Assembly: GCF_001984825.2 (NCBI RefSeq)
Contig: NZ_CP043319.1
Coordinates: 42,699-106,698 of the forward strand
Source: Enterobacter chengduensis
GTDB lineage: Bacteria > Pseudomonadota > Gammaproteobacteria > Enterobacterales > Enterobacteriaceae
DNA: 64,000 bases
Direction of reading: 5' to 3'
Shown here: in pieces, positions 13,671 through 22,880 of the stretch
Position numbering within the stretch: the stretch's first letter is position 1
How the letters are laid out: each line of letters opens with the position of its first letter
Notes under the pieces: model-generated
Seen by the model: the letters and a program-made list of their open reading frames with translations, nothing else
What the model was told of the DNA's origin: nothing
Databases searched by the model: none
Program-made: the position numbers and the translations under genes

Positions 13671-16370
13671 ATGATCCCGGTTATTCCACCGAAACGACAA
13701 GACGGCAAGTCCTCCTTTGGGGACCTGGTTTCGTACGTTTCTGTTCGTGATGAGCCGCGCGATGATGATTTAATGGAAGCCGTTAGAGCTTCCGGAACAA
13801 AGCCAGAAATGCCGCACAGCAGCCGCTTTTCCCGTCTGGTTGACTACGCTACTAAACTGCGTGATGAGTCGTTTATCTCGCTGGTTGACGTGATGCCTGA
13901 CGGCGGGGAATGGGTGAATTTTTACGGTGTGACCTGTTTCCACAATTGCACATCAATTGAAAGTGCAGCTGAAGAAATGGAGTTCTCCGCACGTAAAACG
14001 AAGTTTGCCCATAACAAAAGCGACCCTGTATTCCACTATATTCTGAGCTGGCAGTCGCACGAAAGTCCGCGCCCTGAACAGATTTACGATTCGGTCAGCC
14101 ATACACTTTCCCGTCTCGGTTTAGCGGGCCATCAGTTCGTTGCTGCCGTTCACACTGACACGGATAACCTCCACGTTCACATCGCTGTAAATCGCGTACA
14201 TCCGGAGACTGGTTATCTTAACCGTCTTGCTTACAGCCAGGAAAAACTGAGTAAGGCCTGTCGTGAACTGGAGCTCAAACATGGGTTTTCACCTGACAAT
14301 GGCTGCTATGTGATTGCCCCTGATAATCGTATTGTTCGTCGTACCTCTGTTGAACGCGATCGTCAAAGTGCCTGGAAACGTGGCCGTAATCAGAGCCTGA
14401 GAGAATATATCGCTGACACGGCAATAGCTGGTTTACGGGAGTCACCGGTGACCGACTGGTCTTCTCTCCATCAGCGTTTTGCGAAAGAAGGCCTGTTCCT
14501 GACAAAGGAGAGCGGCGAGCTAAAAGTGAAGGATGGCTGGGACAGTGAACGTCCTGGCGTTACGCTTTCTGCGTTTGGACACGCCTTTGATACCGATAAA
14601 CTTATTCGTAAACTGGGTGAGTTTGTTCCTCCTGTACAGGACATTTTCTCGCAAGTTCCGGCTGTCGGCCGCTATGAACCAGACAAGATTATTATGCCGT
14701 CTCGCCCTGAACGGATGACAGAGAAAGAATCCTTATCGGACTATGCGATCGCACGTTTACGGGCGCCGCTGATTGCACTTGATCAGGATCCAACGCAGCG
14801 AACCATACAGTCAGTGCATACGCTTCTGGCACAGTCTGGACTGTATCTGAAAGAACAGCATGACCGTCTGGTTATCTGTGACGGGTATGACTCAACGCGT
14901 ACACCTGTCAGGGCGGAACGTGTGTGGCCTGCGCTAACGAAGGCTATTCTGGACTCGTATAAAGGAGGCTGGCAGCCGGTACCGAAAGACATTTTCCAGC
15001 AGGTTCCCCCTGCGGAACAGTTCACCGGCGGCAGTCTGGAAGCCACCCCAGTATCCGACCGGGAATGGCGAAAACTGCGAACAGGTTCGGGCCCGCAGGG
15101 GGCGCTGAAACGTGAGATTTTCTCTGATAAGGAAAGCCTCTGGGGCTATGCGGTTTCACACTGCCGTCAGGACATTGAGTCGCTTATCGGTAGTGGTGAA
15201 TTTACCTGGGAACGCTGTCATGAGCTACTGGCGCGTCAGGGGCTGTTGCTGATGCGCGAGCAGCAGGGCCTGGTTGTGATGGACGCTTACAATCACGAAC
15301 AGACCCCTGTAAAGGCCAGCCACGTTCATCCTGATCTGACGCTTGCGCGTGCGGAACCCCATGCTGGTTCGTTTGTTTCGGTGCCGGCAGACATCTTTGA
15401 ACGTGTTAAGCCGGCCAGCCGTTACAATCCGGAACTGGCCGTGAGCGACCGCGATATTCCGGGTATGAAGCGTGATCCTGAATTGCGTCGCCAGCGTCGC
15501 GAAGCGCGCGCAGCTGCGCGAGAAGATCTGAAAGCCCGTTATGCAGCCTGGCGGGCTAACTGGCAGCGCCCTGATTTGCATGGCCGTGAACGTTACCAGG
15601 CGATTCATGACGAATGCAGGATACGTAAAGCGCGCATCCGTATCGAACATCGTGACCCTCTGGTGAGGAAGCTGCATTATCATATTGCAGAGCTTCAGCG
15701 CATGCAGGCACTGATTGCGCTGAAAGAAACCATGAAGGCTGAACGAGCTGAGCTTATCGGGCAGGGGAAATGGTATCCGCCGTCTTACCGGCAGTGGGTT
15801 GAAGCTGAAGCGGTGAAAGGTGACAAGGCTGCGATATCGCAGCTGAGAGGATGGGATTACAGGGATCGTCGTGGTAATGCGGTGAAATCTACAACAGACA
15901 ACCGATGTGTCGTTATCTGTGAGCCAGGCGGAACGCCGATGTATTCCGGTGTTCCTGGCCTGCGGGCTTCACTGAAGAAGAACGGTCGCGTCCAGTTCCG
16001 CGATCCGGAGACAGGCCGCCATATTTGTACCGACTATGGCGACAGGGTTATTTTCCGGAACAGTGGCGATTACGATGCGCTTAAGCGGGATATGGTCAAA
16101 GTCGCGCCGGTTCTCTTCAGCCGTTCTCCGAGCGTCGCGATGGCTCCGGAAGGGAATAATGAACAGTTCAATACAGCTTTTGCCAAAATGGTGGCATGGC
16201 ACAATGTGAACCACCGTGATGAAGGTGAATACCAGATCTCGCGACCGGAGGTCGACCAGGTGCGTGTTGAAAGCGAGATGCGCTTTGCTGAAATGACGAA
16301 TCAGGGGAGTAATACAGAAGCTGTGCGCAATGAGTCAGGACCAAACTGGAAACCACCTTCACCGTTATAA
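13671..16370 (+). CDS. nikB: Relaxase NikB (MOBP)
   Basis: 899 residues, the length of R64 NikB. The likely catalytic tyrosine is Tyr22 (DLVSYVSV) and the metal-binding histidine motif is HTDTDNLHVH at 161-170. NikB nicks the minus strand at oriT, stays on the 5' end and pilots it into the recipient. Three internal repeats of about 130-150 residues (each with a K-E/DxLxxYAxxxxR start and an F/PxDIFxxVPPA end, around residues 240-330, 345-445 and 480-590) make up the middle region. The C-terminal third is basic and coiled. The plus strand, co-transcribed with nikA. Confidence 0.96.
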   Translation: MIPVIPPKRQDGKSSFGDLVSYVSVRDEPRDDDLMEAVRASGTKPEMPHSSRFSRLVDYATKLRDESFISLVDVMPDGGEWVNFYGVTCFHNCTSIESAAEEMEFSARKTKFAHNKSDPVFHYILSWQSHESPRPEQIYDSVSHTLSRLGLAGHQFVAAVHTDTDNLHVHIAVNRVHPETGYLNRLAYSQEKLSKACRELELKHGFSPDNGCYVIAPDNRIVRRTSVERDRQSAWKRGRNQSLREYIADTAIAGLRESPVTDWSSLHQRFAKEGLFLTKESGELKVKDGWDSERPGVTLSAFGHAFDTDKLIRKLGEFVPPVQDIFSQVPAVGRYEPDKIIMPSRPERMTEKESLSDYAIARLRAPLIALDQDPTQRTIQSVHTLLAQSGLYLKEQHDRLVICDGYDSTRTPVRAERVWPALTKAILDSYKGGWQPVPKDIFQQVPPAEQFTGGSLEATPVSDREWRKLRTGSGPQGALKREIFSDKESLWGYAVSHCRQDIESLIGSGEFTWERCHELLARQGLLLMREQQGLVVMDAYNHEQTPVKASHVHPDLTLARAEPHAGSFVSVPADIFERVKPASRYNPELAVSDRDIPGMKRDPELRRQRREARAAAREDLKARYAAWRANWQRPDLHGRERYQAIHDECRIRKARIRIEHRDPLVRKLHYHIAELQRMQALIALKETMKAERAELIGQGKWYPPSYRQWVEAEAVKGDKAAISQLRGWDYRDRRGNAVKSTTDNRCVVICEPGGTPMYSGVPGLRASLKKNGRVQFRDPETGRHICTDYGDRVIFRNSGDYDALKRDMVKVAPVLFSRSPSVAMAPEGNNEQFNTAFAKMVAWHNVNHRDEGEYQISRPEVDQVRVESEMRFAEMTNQGSNTEAVRNESGPNWKPPSPL

Positions 16371-16414
16371 GCATTCGGGGACCAGATGGAATTTAGCCCG
16401 CAGATAAGAAATAA

Positions 16415-16438
16415 AAAAGGCCGCAAATGCGGCCTTTT
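16415..16438. terminator. Bidirectional terminator after nikB
   Basis: AAAAGGCCGC-aaat-GCGGCCTTTT, a 10-base-pair stem with A/T flanks, 45 bases after the nikB stop and at the end of the convergent membrane protein gene. Confidence 0.85.
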
Positions 16439-16640
16439 AAACTTTTAGAGGATGTTTTATGTCATAACAAGCGACAACGCCCGTGACTACATGGAACGCA
16501 AGCAATACATAGGCAAAGCCGCATGATGTCCAGAAGACAGCAAAACTATCATCAGCACCTATGAAAGAAGCGAAAATAAAGAATAACTGAAGTGAGCAAC
16601 CTGCAATAGATAAAACCAGTGTCTGTTTAGGAATGTTCAT
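16437..16640 (-). CDS. Small membrane protein
   Basis: A 67-residue protein with two predicted membrane helices (about residues 7-27, LVLSIAGCSLQLFFIFASFIG, and 34-57, VFWTSCGFAYVLLAFHVVTGVVA). I do not recognise the family. It lies alone between nikB (convergent) and a second small minus-strand gene, and could serve the transfer apparatus or exclusion; nothing in the sequence decides. Confidence 0.6.
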   Translation of the reverse strand: MNIPKQTLVLSIAGCSLQLFFIFASFIGADDSFAVFWTSCGFAYVLLAFHVVTGVVACYDIKHPLKV

Positions 16641-16751
16641 TCTCTGCCCCCTGTTTTATCAATCATACTTATCAATTTCTCGTACTGCCAGCAGAACGGG
16701 ATAGTGTGAATCTGTGCCCAATCCGGAGGGTAGCATAATCAGGTCAAAAAA

Positions 16752-16771
16752 AAGGCCGCTTTCGCGGCCTT
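16752..16771 (-). terminator. Intrinsic terminator of the small exported-protein gene
   Basis: AAGGCCGC-tttc-GCGGCCTT; read on the minus strand it is followed by a run of eight T. It lies directly after the stop of the gene at 16774-17043. Confidence 0.85.
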
Positions 16772-16773
16772 AT

Positions 16774-17043
16774 TTAGTTGAATGCGATGCGTGGGACTAA
16801 TTCCCATTCAGCATGGTCTTTCTTTAAAACACATTTGTATTCAGAACCATCGTGTTTTATCTGCAACCCAACAGTATAAAGCTTCTCGCCATCGGAGCAG
16901 GCGTACACCTTCTGCTGGTTCGTGAGGAGGATGTTACGGATTTCAGTCAGCTGCGCCACGGCATCGGTGTCGATAACGGGCTGGGGCGCTGCAGCGGCAA
17001 CGCATGAAAAACCAAAGAGGGCGGCAAATAGTAGTTTCTTCAT
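16774..17043 (-). CDS. Small exported protein
   Basis: An 89-residue protein with a clear signal peptide (MKKLLFAALFGFSCVAAAAP, cleavage about residue 19-20). The mature part has two cysteines (YACSDGEKLY and YKCVLKK) that could form a disulphide. The gene is 75 bases downstream of trbC on the same strand and is closed by its own terminator, so it may be the last gene of the trb operon. Function unknown; trbB in this operon encodes a disulphide-exchange protein, which may be relevant. Confidence 0.7.
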   Translation of the reverse strand: MKKLLFAALFGFSCVAAAAPQPVIDTDAVAQLTEIRNILLTNQQKVYACSDGEKLYTVGLQIKHDGSEYKCVLKKDHAEWELVPRIAFN

Positions 17044-17116
17044 TTCATTTCCTTCATTTCTATATCATTTTGTTTATCGGCAGCTGTTCCTGAAACAAGA
17101 CAATTTTTTTGAACTA

Positions 17117-19417
17117 TCACTCTGGCCACTCCATATCCGGATGTGGTGAATCAGGCAGTTTCGGGGAGATAAATGGCTCGTTTCGATATCTGGAAGGAGG
17201 AATATAAGCCGGCTGCGGGAGTGTCAGCGTTCTCAGTATCGCATCTGGTGCGAGCTGAATTTCTTCAGCGCTTACTTGCGTCGGTTCCGATTCAGGCTTA
17301 TTAAGCGTGATGTACCGTATTGTACGTTCTGCCATAGTGGTTGTTCTGATTACCTCCAGCGCTTCTTCCCAGAGGTTTTCTTCCCGTCCACGGTGGTCCG
17401 TATCATATTCAGTCATCAGATTATGCGCTTCCTGGCGATTGGCCAGACGCTGCTGAAAGGTATCGATTATCTTCCAGGGTTCAGCTTTTGCCGCTTTACG
17501 CCGACGCGAGGGCTTTTCTGTCAGAACACCAATGATTTTGCTGACGTTCTCCGGAGCAGGAAGACGTCGCTGCGCTGTTCGTGGAACAAGTTTACGTAGT
17601 TGCTTAAGGTTCGGTGGGTTAATCGTGATGTATCGGTTGATAATGACGGGTGCATTGCACGTTTTGTCCTGCGGCTCGATGTAGAAGGATGCTCCCGGAA
17701 CCGGATCGCCCTGAAACACCGTGTAGTTCTCACCTGGCTGCAATTTAATCAGATCCTGCACATTGATTTTGTTCTCCATCTGAATATTGATGTGGTCGCC
17801 ATCGATCCAGGAGGTACCAATGATACCGTCACGCCGTTGCAGGCTGACCATGTTCGCCCGGGCTTCCTGTCCTGCGGCATTAGTGATTGTCTTTGCCGTT
17901 TTATCATCACTTACGATTTTACCCGCAACCTTAGTGCCGGCGTTTTGCATCAGGGTGGCAACGTTTGTGGCTGAGGTCTGGCTTTCAATGCGCTCCTGGT
18001 CCTGGCTCATCATGACGATAGAAAAGTCCAGGGAACGTACCTGTGTGGCCTGAACGGCAATACGCTCGGTATAATAGGCTCCCACCTCGTCGAGATAGTT
18101 CATGTAGGGGAAGGGGCCTTTGTATTTGGTGATTTCGAGAGCTTCGGAATCTAGCCCTTCCAGACGATGTCCCAGGTCCCGGGCCAGTATCATGCTCTGC
18201 TGGGTAACAAACATTCTCCCCAGTGCAGAGGTTGTGTGCTGAGAGGTGTTCATTGCCGGGATAAGGACCAGGAGTATCCGGTCGCTGTGAATGCTGTCGC
18301 GAATATCAATGTCACCGGCATCCTCAGCGAAGATATTACCGAACGTTTCCGTAAATGTGTTGAAGGTTTCCAGAAACTGCCCAGTCAGGTAGCTGTGCTG
18401 CTTGCGCGGCTCTTCTGTCCAGGCTGAAGGCTGGCGAACGGTGGCCATATCGAAACCCGGTACGTCTACCAGATAATTATAGAGCGGAGAGACAGCTTCC
18501 TCTGGCCATTGATCGTCTATGGCACGGCAGTAAAGCTCTGCCAGTTTCTCCAGTGGCATAAACTCGCGCAGCAGCTGCAACGACATGGTTTTGTTTTCAC
18601 GGACGCAATAGAACTTTGTGCCAAAAACCAGCGCCTTGTTCATTGCAATTGCTCTGGACTGCCATTCTCCCCCCTGTACGTTGGTCGGCAGCATTGATTG
18701 CATCGTCTCAGCAACAAAGGCCTCAGTGCTATAGCAGAAGGGGTTCCACTGGTGAGACTGTGGCCGACTTTTATCACCGTTGTGGATCATCTCACTGCGG
18801 GACATGCCGCTATTCATGAAGTTGATGTATTCCACATCATCCTCACGCCCAAAGCGGCGGGCCAGGTAGTAGCAGGTGCGCGCCGTGTCGTTCTGCGCCT
18901 TACCGTCAACAAAGGTGAAGCCCCGACCCCAGCAAAATGAATTGAGCATCCACGCATAGATGGTTTCGGTTTTCCCTCCACCGGTCGAGGCAAAGAACAT
19001 CACATGACGGGTCAGGTCATCAATGGTGAGCCAGAGTTCGCGACCGATATCATTCATTCGCCTGTAGCCGAGATAGAATATTCCCTTACCTTTACTTTCC
19101 TGCGTTGTTTCATACTGAAACAGTGAGGGAAACCTTCTGAACAGGCTGCGTCGTACCTTCCGGTCTTCAGAGGGGTCTACTTTATTCAGGTGGACAGGCA
19201 TTCGCATGGGCATACGCCAGCGGTGTGTTCCAAAGCTGATGCTGGCCACGATGGCCAGCAAAAGCAAAAGCGGTATGGCGAGTGGCCAGATAAACCCCGC
19301 CACCACACTTCCTGCCATAATTCCGGCATACAGCAGGTGGTCGCGCAAAAGCTCAAGAACAGGGGAGTTCCAGGCATTGCGCTTCATGAGCGCCTGGTTA
19401 ACGGGCGTATAATTCAT
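17117..19417 (-). CDS. trbC: Type IV coupling protein TrbC (DotL/IcmO-like)
   Basis: 766 residues. Two N-terminal membrane segments (about 30-62) are followed by the Walker A motif in FFASTGGGKTET (about residue 145) and the DEVGAYY Walker B region (about 450). TrbC couples the NikB-DNA complex to the secretion channel and is the IncI counterpart of Legionella DotL. The stop is four bases from the trbB gene's boundary in the operon order trbA-trbB-trbC (minus strand). Confidence 0.95.
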   Translation of the reverse strand: MNYTPVNQALMKRNAWNSPVLELLRDHLLYAGIMAGSVVAGFIWPLAIPLLLLLAIVASISFGTHRWRMPMRMPVHLNKVDPSEDRKVRRSLFRRFPSLFQYETTQESKGKGIFYLGYRRMNDIGRELWLTIDDLTRHVMFFASTGGGKTETIYAWMLNSFCWGRGFTFVDGKAQNDTARTCYYLARRFGREDDVEYINFMNSGMSRSEMIHNGDKSRPQSHQWNPFCYSTEAFVAETMQSMLPTNVQGGEWQSRAIAMNKALVFGTKFYCVRENKTMSLQLLREFMPLEKLAELYCRAIDDQWPEEAVSPLYNYLVDVPGFDMATVRQPSAWTEEPRKQHSYLTGQFLETFNTFTETFGNIFAEDAGDIDIRDSIHSDRILLVLIPAMNTSQHTTSALGRMFVTQQSMILARDLGHRLEGLDSEALEITKYKGPFPYMNYLDEVGAYYTERIAVQATQVRSLDFSIVMMSQDQERIESQTSATNVATLMQNAGTKVAGKIVSDDKTAKTITNAAGQEARANMVSLQRRDGIIGTSWIDGDHINIQMENKINVQDLIKLQPGENYTVFQGDPVPGASFYIEPQDKTCNAPVIINRYITINPPNLKQLRKLVPRTAQRRLPAPENVSKIIGVLTEKPSRRRKAAKAEPWKIIDTFQQRLANRQEAHNLMTEYDTDHRGREENLWEEALEVIRTTTMAERTIRYITLNKPESEPTQVSAEEIQLAPDAILRTLTLPQPAYIPPSRYRNEPFISPKLPDSPHPDMEWPE

Positions 19418-19420
19418 GGT

Positions 19421-20605
19421 TTACTCCTGGATACTGAGGGAACTCACAAAGCGGTCGACCTGTTCTGGTGACATTGGATCTGTAATTTTCAGGAAGTGAT
19501 CAATTTTATCCGGCGCGGTCAGCATGCCCGTTGCCAGGCGAATGCCCGTGTCAGTCAGCACTGTCGGCGTACCTGAAAAACCAAAGGTGCGGAAGCCAGT
19601 ATCGTTTACGGCTACTACGGCCTGAGCCGACGCGGAACAGTCTGAGCTCACCTGTGGAGGTGTTGTCTGTCCCGGAACCAGCATACCTGCGTCCGGTCGG
19701 AAAAGAACACTCCATGCAACAGCACGAGCTGTCTGGTCCTTCTCGCATAAAACCGGAATGATCTTCTCTACAGCATCGCCGCCGTCATTCACGACTGATA
19801 CAGGGAATACAACAACGTTGTAACGCTGCGCCAGCTGTTCGATTGCCGGCTCCATACTTCTGCAGACCGCACAGGTTGGATCGAGGAATGCATACAGCGT
19901 ACGCTCATGCCCGGTTGAGAGCTGGATGGTGAACAGACCTCGATCGGTACTGCGCTTCAGTATTTCCACCATCTTCTGTCGCGCTGACTGTTCCGTCGCT
20001 TCTTTTTTTACTGATGTGGTTGACGTTACCGCTGCCGGTGCTGTTTTCAGGGCTTCAGAAGGCGAAGCCGGTAAGGATTTATGACTTTCCTTCATAATAT
20101 TCTGCATGTTGTCGGATTCAGCCTGGGCAGCCTGAATGACTGTATTGCCTGCCGCCGGGTTGGCTGGCTCCTGAACAGCGGCAGTCTGCCGCGGCCGGGC
20201 CGGTGCGATTGCGCCTGGTTCTGCCGGGATAGTCAGTGTCTGGTTTCCCACATTGAGTGAGAAATGGTTGTCCGTACCCAGGAGCCATAACGAAGATGCT
20301 ATCAGCGCGCCGCTCACAAACAGGGCAAGGGACTTCATACGGCGTTTCATTATTGCCTTACTCTGGGTTTTGAGGTGTCGCGCTATGGTGTTGAAGACTT
20401 CCGCTGCATCGTGCATCGGGTCATCAAGAAGTGTCACGGCTTCTGCTGAATATGGATAAAAAGCGATGAGCTTTTTATCGTGGATGGCCATACGCTGAGG
20501 CTCACGAAAGGTGAACAGAGCCTGAGGAACACCATGTCCGTGTTGATGTAAAACCACAATGGTGTCGTTACAACGAAAGGTGGTGTAGGTGCTTTCCAGC
20601 GACAT
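19421..20605 (-). CDS. trbB: TrbB, exported thiol-exchange (DsbC-like) protein
   Basis: 394 residues from the ATG at 20605, chosen because of a CTGGAG site; the open frame extends 26 codons further into trbA. A membrane anchor lies near residues 85-107 (SLALFVSGALIASSLWLL). The periplasmic C-terminal domain is thioredoxin-like with the active-site motif CAVC (PTCAVCRSMEPAIEQLAQRY), then a cis-proline region (GTPTV). It probably helps fold disulphide-bonded transfer proteins. Only the two cysteines of CxxC plus a few others are present in that domain. Confidence 0.9.
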   Translation of the reverse strand: MSLESTYTTFRCNDTIVVLHQHGHGVPQALFTFREPQRMAIHDKKLIAFYPYSAEAVTLLDDPMHDAAEVFNTIARHLKTQSKAIMKRRMKSLALFVSGALIASSLWLLGTDNHFSLNVGNQTLTIPAEPGAIAPARPRQTAAVQEPANPAAGNTVIQAAQAESDNMQNIMKESHKSLPASPSEALKTAPAAVTSTTSVKKEATEQSARQKMVEILKRSTDRGLFTIQLSTGHERTLYAFLDPTCAVCRSMEPAIEQLAQRYNVVVFPVSVVNDGGDAVEKIIPVLCEKDQTARAVAWSVLFRPDAGMLVPGQTTPPQVSSDCSASAQAVVAVNDTGFRTFGFSGTPTVLTDTGIRLATGMLTAPDKIDHFLKITDPMSPEQVDRFVSSLSIQE

Positions 20606-20657
20606 AATGAGACTCCAGTAGACAGTAAGATAATTAGCGTCAGAAATGAGCGAAATT

Positions 20658-21866
20658 TCAGAAGATGAGATCGTCATCGTCACCCGGGCGAGTGATGACG
20701 TCTTCCGTGAGTGACCAGTTGGTCCGGATGCGACGCTTGCGGTCGCGGTCTGGCTGAGGTTCGTTCCAGATTAGCCCCAGGGACAGCATATCGATGCGCA
20801 ATCCCTCAATGGCTTCATCGACGCAGGCTTGCGGGCAGGGGAGGCCAAGTCGGATAGCCTCACTCTCGGTGCGGGCGACGGCGACGATACCTGCACCTTC
20901 AATAAATCCTTTGGTGGTGTTTGCCCGGTGCAGGGCATAGAAGAGTGGGCGGTCTACCCCCTTTAGCCATAGCCAGTTAGGTGGTGTCAGCCGTAAATCA
21001 TGTGCGTACAGCCAGACCAGACCACTTCTGACGTAACGGTGCTCACGCAACCACTGTTTCGCGCCTTCGCTCTGGATGACGCGCTTAAAAGCGGTTCTCG
21101 CCAGCGCATAGACCGGAACTGAGAATTTCCCCTTATCACGGCGGCTTTTTATCCGACAGGAGCGGTTCAGGGCATCCATTAATTGACGTGCGGCCGGTCG
21201 GTCGTCCAGGAAAAACTGAAGGCCGAATATTGCGAATAATGCCTTTTCATGAGGGGCGAGACTTTTCCATCCATTAAGTGGACGCCCCAGTTGGGCCATA
21301 AAAACAGCCCTGCAGCGGGCAACATCGAGCTGCATATTACTGATGAGTTCATGCTCTTCAGCGAAACCCTCAGGGCTTTGTGCCGGACGTCTTTCTTGAC
21401 GACGTTTATCAAGCAACAGGCGACTGGAATTCCCCTCATTAAGAATGGGGGCAATTGCAGGAGAAATGGTTTCCATAGCGAAGGGCAGCGTGCTGATATT
21501 GAGTACCCGTCGCGTTTGCCAGTTTCGTGCAGGATGGCATAACCAGCTCCACAGCGAAGCGGTAGACAGGGGAATGAGGAATATCATCAGGATCACCGTC
21601 GTTTGCTTCATCACGTTGATCCACTGATCGTAAGTGATGTTTTCGGCATTGTTGGCGGTGACGGCCAGCAGGTTATAACGCGGTGCGGCCCAGGTGTGGA
21701 AGGGGCCAAAATCAGCCATGCCCCACAGGGTATGCAAAATGAAACATGACCAGTACACAAACTCAGGCAAGAACAGCCATGCAACAAGCAGAAGCATAAT
21801 GCCCAGGATGGCGAGGGCTCCAAGAAATTCAAGCGGATCAGTCGTTCCCGCGCGAGCGGATGTCAT
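20658..21866 (-). CDS. trbA: TrbA, coupling-complex protein (DotM/IcmP-like)
   Basis: 402 residues with an N-terminal membrane segment (about 14-35, LGALAILGIMLLLVAWLFLPE) and a second near residues 90-112. The soluble part (about 130-402) corresponds to the DotM domain, which works with DotL/TrbC in selecting substrate. The first gene of the trb operon; a TATAAT-like -10 (minus strand, 21984-21979) lies in the AT-rich region upstream. Confidence 0.92.
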   Translation of the reverse strand: MTSARAGTTDPLEFLGALAILGIMLLLVAWLFLPEFVYWSCFILHTLWGMADFGPFHTWAAPRYNLLAVTANNAENITYDQWINVMKQTTVILMIFLIPLSTASLWSWLCHPARNWQTRRVLNISTLPFAMETISPAIAPILNEGNSSRLLLDKRRQERRPAQSPEGFAEEHELISNMQLDVARCRAVFMAQLGRPLNGWKSLAPHEKALFAIFGLQFFLDDRPAARQLMDALNRSCRIKSRRDKGKFSVPVYALARTAFKRVIQSEGAKQWLREHRYVRSGLVWLYAHDLRLTPPNWLWLKGVDRPLFYALHRANTTKGFIEGAGIVAVARTESEAIRLGLPCPQACVDEAIEGLRIDMLSLGLIWNEPQPDRDRKRRIRTNWSLTEDVITRPGDDDDLIF

Positions 21867-22137
21867 GGAAAAGCTCCCTAAATAAAAACGATGAAGACTA
21901 ACTGAATAAAAGAGGGCAGCAGAGCCCGAGCTTACGAAAAGTTAGCAAGCGTATTTACTGGTGATAACGGCAGGTGAAATTATATTGATTGGTCAAATAT
22001 TAGATTGTTGAGGATCTGATACGGATCTCCTTTGTTTTAGTGAGGGTCATTAATAAGATGGGTTGTGGTTTTTATTATCATCATCTGTTTTAAAGTGAAT
22101 TTTCAGAGCGATGATCTGCGTTAATGAAATCAATGAA
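21867..22137 (-). promoter_or_regulatory. AT-rich leader of the trb operon
   Basis: 270 bases without a gene. It is clearly AT-richer than the flanking trb genes and contains TATAAT on the minus strand at 21984-21979, a candidate -10 for trbA. I could not find a good -35 at the correct spacing, so the promoter may need an activator. No other structure is evident. Confidence 0.45.
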
Positions 22138-22163
22138 AATAGCCGGCAATTAAACCGGCTATT
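22138..22163 (-). terminator. Terminator after excA
   Basis: AATAGCCGG-caattaaa-CCGGCTATT followed on the minus strand by TTTTC, 24 bases downstream of the exclusion gene stop. It separates the tra/exc operon from the trb operon. Confidence 0.85.
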
Positions 22164-22186
22164 TATTGGAGGGTATTGGATGTGTT

Positions 22187-22819
22187 TCAGGCAAGAACGG
22201 GAACAGGTAGCCCTGTCAGAGATTCGATCTCGGCACGTTTTTTATTCACGACATCGTTAAAGTTGAAGTTATAGGTGTATCCTTTGTTGTTCATTGCATG
22301 CAGATGGTTAGCAATACTGGATGCAGCACCGGTATCGATAGGAATCATCGGCAATGATGTGAACCTTGTGAAGAGACGCAACTTTGAATCTTCAACCTCT
22401 GTACGTGTCAGGCTGTAAGCATCGAAGCCAATGACATCCATGACATTGCCCGGGTAGATTCGGACGTACAAAAAGGTTCCTTGCTGAAAGTCGAAACCCA
22501 GGTAGGTACTTTTCCAGAAGAGCCAGCCCTCAGAACCGCTTTCCGGTTTGAAATGACCCGTCTCCTTGATTTTCTCAACAACAGCAAGGATCTTTTTTTT
22601 GCGTTTCTTGGCTATAACATAATTGATGGCAAATGGACCGAATAACAGTAAGCAACTTGTTATGGCGTATAGATATGCCTCCGGGCGTACGTACTCATCC
22701 ATGATGATTGAAATGGAGCATAGAAAAAAAATCAGCAAGAAAGAGATTATACCGAACTTTAAAAATAAAGACTTTGCAACAGAGTATAAAACCCACCACT
22801 TAGGGAATCTATCTTTCAC
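22187..22819 (-). CDS. excA: Entry-exclusion protein ExcA
   Basis: 210 residues, close to ExcA of R64. Two membrane segments (about residues 21-40 and 48-69) are followed by a basic stretch (AKKRKKKI) and a cytoplasmic domain of 130 residues. ExcA in the recipient prevents redundant entry by plasmids with a matching TraY. The gene is AT-rich compared with the tra genes upstream, as is the 3' half of traY next to it. Start preceded by AGGAG (62 bases after traY). Confidence 0.85.
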   Translation of the reverse strand: MKDRFPKWWVLYSVAKSLFLKFGIISFLLIFFLCSISIIMDEYVRPEAYLYAITSCLLLFGPFAINYVIAKKRKKKILAVVEKIKETGHFKPESGSEGWLFWKSTYLGFDFQQGTFLYVRIYPGNVMDVIGFDAYSLTRTEVEDSKLRLFTRFTSLPMIPIDTGAASSIANHLHAMNNKGYTYNFNFNDVVNKKRAEIESLTGLPVPVLA

Positions 22820-22880
22820 AGTAAACCCTCCTTAGGTATTTCACTCAATGTTATAGCACTACTGGATAGATGTCCACATC

